DNA from: Epiperipatus broadwayi
Taxonomy: Eukaryota > Onychophora > Udeonychophora > Euonychophora > Peripatidae
Direction of reading: 5' to 3'
Length of the DNA stretch: 64,000 nt
Assembly: GCA_028023455.1 (NCBI GenBank)
Contig: JAQFVV010000036.1
Location: 8,369,576-8,433,575 of the forward strand
Shown: piece by piece, positions 57,405-64,000 of the stretch
Layout: the number at the start of each line of letters is the position of its first letter
How positions within the stretch are numbered: position 1 is the first letter of the stretch
Made by a program: the position numbers and the translations under genes
Notes under the pieces: model-generated
Databases searched by the model: none
What the model saw: only the letters and a program-made list of their open reading frames with translations
What the model was told of the DNA's origin: nothing

Positions 57405-59640
57405 ATGATTGTTTTATATGAGATGTAAGAATATTGGAATTCATAAGTTGAATTCAATATAAGTAAATGATTTTTGTATTTTTAATGTGTTGGATTCATT
57501 CCTAAGTATCATATAAGAAGTGTAAATACCGCAAATAAATTTTGTTTTACTATATTCATATTATTTTAAGTCTAGTTGTCCATTTCTATACTTCATTCCA
57601 AACCTGGTTAAATATAGATATGGCACATACATCGTGTAATGTATTGTCATGTTTTTCTTTTGAGCTGGTAATGGACAAATAGAGGAGCTAATATCTAAAA
57701 AGCTAGGGAAGAATATGAATCTGACCTAAAGGTGTTTCCTATTTTAGAGATGGCATCCTAATCTGCAGTATGTAAGATATGTTTTAAATAAATAAATTAC
57801 ATCTATAAATGGCAAGAGATAGAACTCAGTGCTTAGACATGTTTGAAGAGAAAACACAATTCTGTTGTCATAATACATAAATTCTAAACAGTTGGTATTA
57901 AATAAAAAACAGTCTACTCTTTTGATTTCCCTATGCTTAAATGGTTTTTTATAAGATTCACAAAAAAATATTCATTATCTTAAACACCATATTGCCATGG
58001 CTACAACGATGTTTTCAAACCCTTTCATAGGTACATGATTTTCCACTTATATCTTAGTTTTCTAGTACTAAGACAAAATTCTGAATAATTATATATTTAA
58101 AGGAATATTCGTTGATATTATTCAAACGTTTTATTTGATTAGTGAAGGTTTTGAAGATAAAACACGAATATATATATAGTCATAACATTTTATTGTTAAG
58201 TAGTCATACGAATTATTTACTATTGTAAATTTAGTAGAACTTGGAATTATATTAAGAAAGCTGGGTATTTTTTAAACAAGCTTTTAAACTAGCTCAAAAC
58301 CAATCTAAAGGCTATCCAATTATTACTCAGTAAGTGACTACTTAAATATTCTTCTCTAGAATATAAAAGAAGACTGACTAATTTATCTTTAATCCATATA
58401 CAATAAATTCAGTACAATTCAATATTTTTTAATTTTTAAAAGTTCCACTAGAGGCGCAGTAAAACAGAAAGCAGTAAAACATCACATCACATTGGGTATA
58501 ATGGCTGTAAAATGTAAAATAATAACAGTGTAGCGATGTTTTCAATACTTTTAAGAATCTAACAGTGTGTTAAAACAGAAATGACTTGGTAGGCTAAGAG
58601 TGTATGAAAATAGACTTTAAGGTAGCTATAATATTTTTTTTACTATAATAATAAAAATTACTTACAAAACAATCAAATGAATACCGTTGTCATTATATAA
58701 TTGGCGATGTGAGTTGCTCTTTTTTTTACTGAAATCTGCTCCTAAATGGATTCTATAGAAATTAAATTACAGAAGCTTAAATAATTCAAGAAAACCCTGG
58801 ATAGCGACGGCAAGCTTTAGCTGACTTATCACTTATATTTAAACACTGTATTAACGAATCTAATTGCAGTGATGGCCATCTTTCCAAATGTAGTTAATAA
58901 TATCATGGACGTTAGTTATTTATCAAACTGTTAAAACAACGTAAAGTGATTTTTTTATTTTATGCTAACCCTGATCACAAAGGTGACAAATATGAGAAGT
59001 GATATTATTTAGATTGAATTTTAAATCGTGCGCAAATGTAAACTTCTTTCTATGCTTTCGTGCATTAAACTTCATATGTCAGCGAAAATTTCTACTTATT
59101 TTGAAATCATTGTGAAATAACATTATATCCGTTGAATATGAAATAATTAAATAATATAGCATTATATGTAAACATTGGAAAAATGTCAGTCTCTCTTAGT
59201 AAACTGTCAAAACAATATAAAATGACCATTTCTATATGCTAAGTCTTGATTCTTTTAAAAAGAGCATTTCTTATAAATAAGTAATATCATTTAAGCAAAA
59301 TTCTAAATCAGGAAAATTTAGGTATTAAACTTTAAGTGTTAGAGATCATTCTCACTTCAATTAACAATCTATGCTTGGATGTAAAATAATTAGTATTATT
59401 TTATGTAAACGGTCGTTGCTTTGATAGTTGATAAAAGAGGTGAGCATATTGATACTATGAACAGTATTTGGCAAGATGGTCATTAGAATTTTACGCAGTA
59501 CAGCCCCTCCCTATATATTATATAATAATGTATAAATTAACTATTTTATATACGAACATAGATCGTTATTTCATATGGTTTTAAAATGAGCAGAAATGAT
59601 CTCTTAAGTGAAGTCTAACGCAAAAAAACAAAGAGACTTT
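57405..59640. other. Non-coding, possible intron of the 59.8-kb gene
   Basis: Unique AT-rich sequence without ORFs or repeats. If the minus-strand exon at 59647-59817 is real, this would be the start of its first intron. Confidence 0.45.
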
Positions 59641-59646
59641 GCTTAC

Positions 59647-59817
59647 ATCTGTACTGTAACAGTCAAAACACGTGTATCTCGTTAACATATTGCAGAATTC
59701 GACCACCACACAGAACAGCAGCACCATCGAGTAGCGAAGCCACCGGTAATACTGAGTTCGAACATAGTTTATCGGTTCCACAATACAATCTACGGAATAA
59801 CGCCTCTGATGCGACAT
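59647..59817 (-). CDS. Probable first coding exon of a membrane protein
   Basis: ATG at 59817 opens 57 codons and runs exactly in phase to the donor GAT|GTAAGC (59646-59641). Codon use is balanced (CGC, CTG, GTG, TCG), unlike the AT-driven frames around it. The peptide starts MSHQRRYSVDCIVEPINYVR and contains a hydrophobic segment SMVLLFCVVVEFCNML (about residues 30-45), then a Cys-rich YTCFDCYSTD. I do not recognise the family. It could be the N-terminus of a multi-pass protein, with later exons at lower coordinates or outside the window. The upstream CpG-rich segment supports it as a promoter-proximal exon. Confidence 0.55.
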
Positions 59818-60374
59818 AAGTAAACACTTCTTTAGGCACGGTGGTCAGGGAGATGCACGAGATTCATGGGTTTTGTTTCCGAGTTGGCCAACAATCAAAC
59901 GAATATTAATTAACATATATAATCGAGAAAATGTCTATAATGGGCATCGAATAAATGAAAACTTAACTACAGACGTATAGTTAGAATTATTTATTTACGT
60001 ATTTAATAAAAGAAAACATTATTAATGTGATTAATCATATTTTAAATTCAAAGTCTCAATAGCTAATTAGTAATATTATATATATAAAAATACATTTATT
60101 TATATGGAGCATTTATTTATATGAAGGCGTAATCTAGCTACCTAGGGTTCTCGAGTGAGTATTTCTAATGCGTGCTGTAAGGAATTTATACTTTGCACTG
60201 CAAGAGTCATCAGTAACGGCGGACATACATTTATTTAATAACATATTTATTTTACGACAAAGGGCAAACATTTATTTGAGAGTATATGACGAAGATAATG
60301 CCGAGGCGGAGTGATAGAGAGAATAATAAACTAAATAAAAAAACACGTGGTACGCTTTAGAAGGGCGATGTAAA
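59818..60374. promoter_or_regulatory. Candidate bidirectional promoter, CpG-bearing island
   Basis: Relative to the AT-rich window this interval has scattered CpG-containing patches (GCACGGTGGTCAGG, ATGCCGAGGCGGAGTG, AAACACGTGGTACGC with an E-box CACGTG). It lies between a minus-strand exon ending in GTAAGC and a plus-strand exon ending in GTAAGG. The arrangement is typical of divergent transcription from an unmethylated island. No TATA box was located. Confidence 0.45.
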
Positions 60375-60449
60375 ATGGCAGCGCTGAAACTGCAATGCCG
60401 TGAATAAGTTATAAGGGTTTCGGGTTGGTCTCTGCCACGACCCGAAGAG
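60375..60449 (+). other. Plus-strand exon end with short ORF and GTAAGG donor
   Basis: ATGGCAGCGCTGAAACTGCA starts a 10-codon ORF (60375-60407). The transcript would then reach the consensus donor GAAGAG|GTAAGG (60450-60455). It may be a 5' UTR exon with an upstream ORF, or part of a non-coding divergent transcript. The exon start is unknown. Confidence 0.35.
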
Positions 60450-60461
60450 GTAAGGTGTCAC

Positions 60462-60641
60462 ATGAGCATAACCAGGGACAAGCGGTCTGTGTCGCAATTT
60501 GCCAGCTGGCTGCGTGATGGTCGTCAAGCCCTACGGGAACATTATCATGTCCGCTTGTGTAGGACGACTGGGGTTAATTCAACCCTAGAGAATCCGGAGC
60601 ATTCACAGCGTGGAATGAGCCATCGGGGCTTCAAAACGTAA
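60462..60641 (+). CDS. Unassigned 59-residue ORF in the GC-rich island
   Basis: ATG at 60462 to TAA at 60639-60641 encodes MSITRDKRSVSQFASWLRDG, then RQALREHYHVRLCRTTG, and more. The frame is open from 60408, about 77 codons in total. Base composition is near 50% GC, and the DNA also contains stable hairpins (GGGTT-AATTC-AACCC at about 60573-60587). It overlaps the intron implied by the GTAAGG donor at 60450. It could be an exon, a structured RNA or a conserved-core SINE segment. I do not recognise it. Confidence 0.3.
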   Translation: MSITRDKRSVSQFASWLRDGRQALREHYHVRLCRTTGVNSTLENPEHSQRGMSHRGFKT

Positions 60642-60870
60642 CACATGTATAATATCGAAAAGATTGTGGTAATAGTCAACTAGATTTCAAACTCGGCCCG
60701 ACATTATCAACGTTGACTGAAAGAAAATTGGTGACTCTCAAAAAAATGAAATTTACATGATTATTCATTAACATTTAATAATAAAAAAAATATCTAAAAA
60801 GAGGATTATTACAGCGAGTATGCCAGCTATTACGGAGTAGTAGACCCTGCATTACAATAACTGATTCTTT

Positions 60871-60943
60871 GAATGCGTGTCGATTTATATGAAATTTAAG
60901 TTATTTATAAAAGCAAATATTAATGATAATTCGACACGCATTC
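60871..60943. repeat. 13-bp inverted repeat around a 47-bp loop
   Basis: GAATGCGTGTCGA (60871-60883) and TCGACACGCATTC (60931-60943) are exact reverse complements with GC content well above the surroundings. It may be a stem-loop or a small inverted-repeat insertion scar. Confidence 0.8.
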
Positions 60944-61358
60944 ACTGTTCAAGCGATTATGGATTTAGCTTTAAAACTAAGACAATTATGAGGAGGTAAT
61001 ATTTCAATGATAATTATAAATAAAATGTAGATTTAAGAAATACACACCTAAGAAGTGATAGAGGGAGGGTAAGCTAGATTATGCGAGAAATTTACAGATT
61101 ACATGAATTCTCGAATTTTAGTTTCTCAAAATTACAATTTTAACATTTAGAAATTATACAAATAATAGGAGATGAGCTATAGCTTATTATTACTAGAGTA
61201 CTCTATAATTTGGAATACACACACAGGTACCTGTTTTATAAGATGTTTTCGTCCATTGGTTTAATAGCAGACTGTTCGTAATTAGAGGTTTTCTTTCTTG
61301 TCCTTGGGCATGTTGTTTTATTGATTTTTAACAGCAGCGGCTTTCTTGTTTATTTCAG

Positions 61359-61517
61359 GCAGCAGATCATTTTGATGTTTTTACGATGGGCAAGGTGAAG
61401 CTCGGCATATGGTGGGCCATCTCCCGGTGGAGAATAATTTCGGTGCTTACTCGGTCATACCTTGCAGTATTAATTTATTTAAGATATTTTAGACGCTCCA
61501 CTCAAGAGCAAAGCTAA
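61359..61517 (+). CDS. Possible exon downstream of the divergent promoter
   Basis: A pyrimidine tract and CTTGTTTATTTCAG end at 61358, a good acceptor. The following frame is open for 52 codons (AADHFDVFTMGKVKLGIWWA, then ISRWRIISVLTRSY...) to TAA at 61515-61517. An internal ATG sits at 61386. The composition is coding-like (CTC, GGC, CGG codons). No family is recognised. It might be the terminal exon of the plus-strand transcript beginning near 60.4 kb, or a non-coding exon with a chance frame. Confidence 0.35.
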   Translation, partial: AADHFDVFTMGKVKLGIWWAISRWRIISVLTRSYLAVLIYLRYFRRSTQEQS

Positions 61518-61519
61518 AA

Positions 61520-62380
61520 TTTAAGTGCAAGTCTCCAGCAAGTCTAAGATGGCCTCCTTTTTCTTATCTTGATCTTTTAATTTTTCTGTTGAGATATTTT
61601 TAGGTTTTATTTATCTTGCCCTCAGGATAATCAATGCTCTGCTGGTTTTAATTAGAAAGAAATTTGCTGTGCTATTGTTTGTTTTTCTTTACATTCGTTA
61701 ATTACATTCTTTTGGAATTTTGCTATAATTAATTTATTATCTATCACTGACCGATGCTTTTAAATTTTCAAAGACAAAGGGGAATAAAATTATTTTAACT
61801 TTAATTAATTAATACATCAGATTTTGTTAGAATTATTAGTTAACGAAATTTAAACTAAACAACAAATACAAACTTTATAAAATTCAAAATAAATGATTAT
61901 GATTACACAAAATTTATTTAACTAAAAAGGAATCTAAATTATATTATTTGATCCGTATTTATTGCCTTTAATTTGAGATCGAAATGTGTGCATGTTTATG
62001 TTGAATTCTACATATATTTATACATTTTTAATATTGTTACACACACAATTCGATACCAAAAAGTTTAAATTTGGGTGGGATAGCCCGGCCAGTGAGAGAC
62101 GACAGAAAAAGGTGAAACTTGAGATTCGAATACGAATCTCACTGTTTCAGTACTTATTCTAAAATTCAGTTTAAGTAATATCATTATAAGACTTGTTCTC
62201 TCTATAAATATCAGAAGTAGCATAAGTAAATAAACATTTTACACTGAAATGATAGTTTGGTAGAGGCTGGTATATCTACATCACAAGCAACATTGGAAAG
62301 ATTCATTCTAATATTTATATATAAGAAAGCTGTATTATAAACATGTATAATATAGATGATTATAACAAAATTACAAGCAT
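61520..62380. other. Non-coding with a short stem-loop
   Basis: AT-rich sequence. Near 62120-62142, TGAGATTCG-AATA-CGAATCTCA is a perfect 9-bp hairpin in a small GC-richer, SINE-like patch (GATAGCCCGGCCAGTGAGAG, 62080-62099). It resembles a duplicated T-arm, but there is no full tRNA fold. Confidence 0.4.
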
Positions 62381-62383
62381 GTT

Positions 62384-62540
62384 GAGGCGCTGGAAAGAGC
62401 AGCTATAATAAATACTCATATGAATCCATAAAATAATTAACAGCTGAGCGCTTTCAAGGCATGTTGCCTCATATTCATAGCTGTTAATTATTTTATGGAT
62501 TCATATGAATATTTATTATAGCTTCTCTTTCCAGTGCCTC
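62384..62540. repeat. Inverted repeat with 62-bp arms
   Basis: Arms 62384-62445 and 62479-62540 are near-perfect complements (outer GAGGCGCTGGAAAGAG, inner TAATTAACAGCT). The 33-bp spacer contains GCGCTTTCAAGGCATG. It resembles a foldback MITE. No TSD is obvious. Confidence 0.85.
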
Positions 62541-63657
62541 TACTTAACCAGAATATTACTAGTTAACTATGAAGAATATATTTTTTAATATTTTTGCATT
62601 TCATCATTCACATTTTGAAATAAAGCAAGTGAAACCCATTTAATGGTTGATGATATTGGGACTTGGTTGAACTGGGTTCATGCAAAAGTGATCCTGCGAA
62701 ATGTGTAATTCCATAGTTCACAATTCAGAATGTGAGTATTATTTCTGATGTCTCATATAAATAATGAGCTAATAAAAGGTGCATAAATTGATAATATTGT
62801 AAGATACTTTTTATAGATGTGTTTAATAACCGCCAATCCACAACACATTCTTGAAACTTACGAATAAAGTCACATGAAAAGACAAATAAGATGCAGCTTT
62901 TTTATGCTTTAATTGCATAATTGGCTATGTTATATGTTATGATGCATAAGTTATGTCATAAATGATCTAACTATTAACTATATATTTAATGCATTTAAAA
63001 CATTGAAAAGTTAAAAAAATAATTTTTTCATGATTAATGGTTTAGATCTTGTTTTATAATGATCTACTCTTCGATTACCCAATATTTTATTTTTTCAAGG
63101 TAATACTTGGTTCAGTACTTGCTGATTATTTGCAATTAATTCTCATATCCAAGATCATTTTATTATCTTTTGGACTCTATAAAATTAGTATATGACATAA
63201 TTTGTTTTATTTACTTGATAAAATATTTGTAATGGCTTCATTACGTAAACATTTTTCCAAAGCATAAAGAATACTGATAGATTTAGTGATGAAATAATCA
63301 AATAGTTTGTTACATCAGAAGCTATGTGATGTTTATGCACAAGAACTATCAAAATTAAGGATCTATGGATCTTTAATTTTTAGATCCACCAATTTAGGAC
63401 TGACTGTATTAAACTTTGCTCCATAGAATCTGCACAACTGCTAATTGGAAAAAGTGTTATCATAGTAAAAGAGTTTTAAATCTAATTTCTCAGTCACATA
63501 ATTATGATATATAATTACAAATTCGTAGTAGTCAATATCTACAATTGATAACTTGATTATGGAATAGTTATTTCATTACTAAAACAGAAAGTGAATAATG
63601 GTATCTGCAATCAGATAATTAAAACTATACAACAAAACAATTTGTAATATAAACTAG
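62541..63657. other. Non-coding, nothing recognised
   Basis: AT-rich sequence with no supported feature up to the LINE fragment at the window edge. Confidence 0.5.
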
Positions 63658-64000
63658 ATGGTTAAAAAATTCATCTGGGGGAAGAAATCTAGATTACTAT
63701 CGACGACAATATTACAGTTGCCCCTTAATAAGGGAGGGCTTAACTTGGTTAATCCAAAAGTATATGTAAGTTTTATTACTGCAAGAACATATTTAAATGT
63801 TATGAATGATCAATGCTTCAGTCCACCAACCGGTCATATAAAAATATATAGTGAAATAGGAGCGGAGAGATCTTATTTGGCAGATATTTTTATTGCATAT
63901 AAGGACATACAAGATGAACTAGATGTGGAAAACTTGGAAGGCATTAGATATAAAGACATAAGAAGGGGAGTAAAACCACCTGAAAATTCATGGATAGATT
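63658..64000 (+). pseudogene. LINE fragment running off the window
   Basis: An uninterrupted 114-codon frame starts at ATG 63658 (after a TAG at 63655-63657) and continues past the end. It reads KKFIWGKKSRLL, then LNKGGLNLVNPKVYVSFI. This matches the post-RT segment FxWG...(P)xxxGGLxL...Y found in L1-like and related LINE ORF2 proteins. No stop was seen, so it may be an intact or recent copy. The upstream part is missing, so it may be 5'-truncated here. Confidence 0.7.

Noticed and set aside
61381-61445. Resemblance to the SRP (7SL) RNA helix-6 region (AAGCTCGGCATATGGTG, then CTCCCGG)
   Set aside because: Only about 30 bases resemble it from memory. The expected downstream strand of the helix and the rest of the S domain are missing, and the same bases are read as a coding-like frame after a good splice acceptor.

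Overview
The window looks like intergenic and intronic DNA from an invertebrate animal nucleus. It is very AT-rich (roughly 70% or more by eye), has splice-type signals, long microsatellites and nested retrotransposons, and shows no operons or ribosome-binding sites. A somatomedin-B-like cysteine-rich ectodomain gene, RTE-type LINEs, tRNA-derived SINEs and hammerhead-ribozyme repeats would fit a mollusc or another lophotrochozoan, or a chelicerate. I cannot fix the phylum from sequence alone.

Host genes are few. (1) 15216-16307 (-) encodes a 363-residue secreted or ectodomain protein with a signal peptide and an eight-cysteine somatomedin-B-like module; it may be the first exon of a receptor. 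(2) A CpG-bearing, GC-richer island at about 59.8-60.65 kb looks like a divergent promoter. On the minus side is a 57-codon first exon with one membrane segment and a GTAAGC donor. On the plus side is an exon end with a GTAAGG donor, a 59-codon ORF and a possible acceptor and exon near 61.36 kb. (3) A smaller divergent pair of start-codon/GTAAGT combinations sits at 30747-30768 (-) and 30923-30935 (+).

Everything else recognisable is mobile or repetitive DNA. 1-9.9 kb: AT hairpins, a 157-bp tandem array, two intact non-autonomous hAT elements with exact 8-bp target duplications, a perfect-looking palindrome, a canonical hammerhead ribozyme (minus strand, 6921-6990) and a decayed LINE with an RLE-type tail. 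10.9-25.2 kb: three copies of one RTE-like LINE (10.9-12.1 +, 18.8-21.96 -, 22.0-25.2 +). The third is split by a tandem hammerhead-bearing repeat with a 13-bp target duplication. A related inverted dimer at 17.1-17.5 kb has a 14-bp target duplication. 27.0-28.6 kb: about 380 uninterrupted TCTA units. 31.3-36.1 kb: a MITE and two copies of a 1.5-kb repeat. 38.7-49.4 kb: one second-family LINE on the minus strand, broken by three later insertions (a 5.7-kb LTR element, a 1.0-kb composite insert, a 0.74-kb foldback element), each with recognisable or probable target duplications. 49.7-51.25 kb: an inverted plus two direct hammerhead-repeat units bounded by ATT microsatellites. 52.9-54.1 kb: a foldback element. 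54.3-56.5 kb: a probable solo LTR. 57.0-57.4 kb: a SINE head and a TAA microsatellite. 63.66-64.0 kb: the edge of another LINE.

The most interesting content is two unrelated families of hammerhead-ribozyme repeats. In one, a tandem, TSD-flanked, ORF-less arrangement with covarying stems matches what is described for small animal retrozymes and Penelope-type pseudo-LTRs. The nested-insertion stratigraphy at 38.7-49.4 kb also gives a clean relative chronology.
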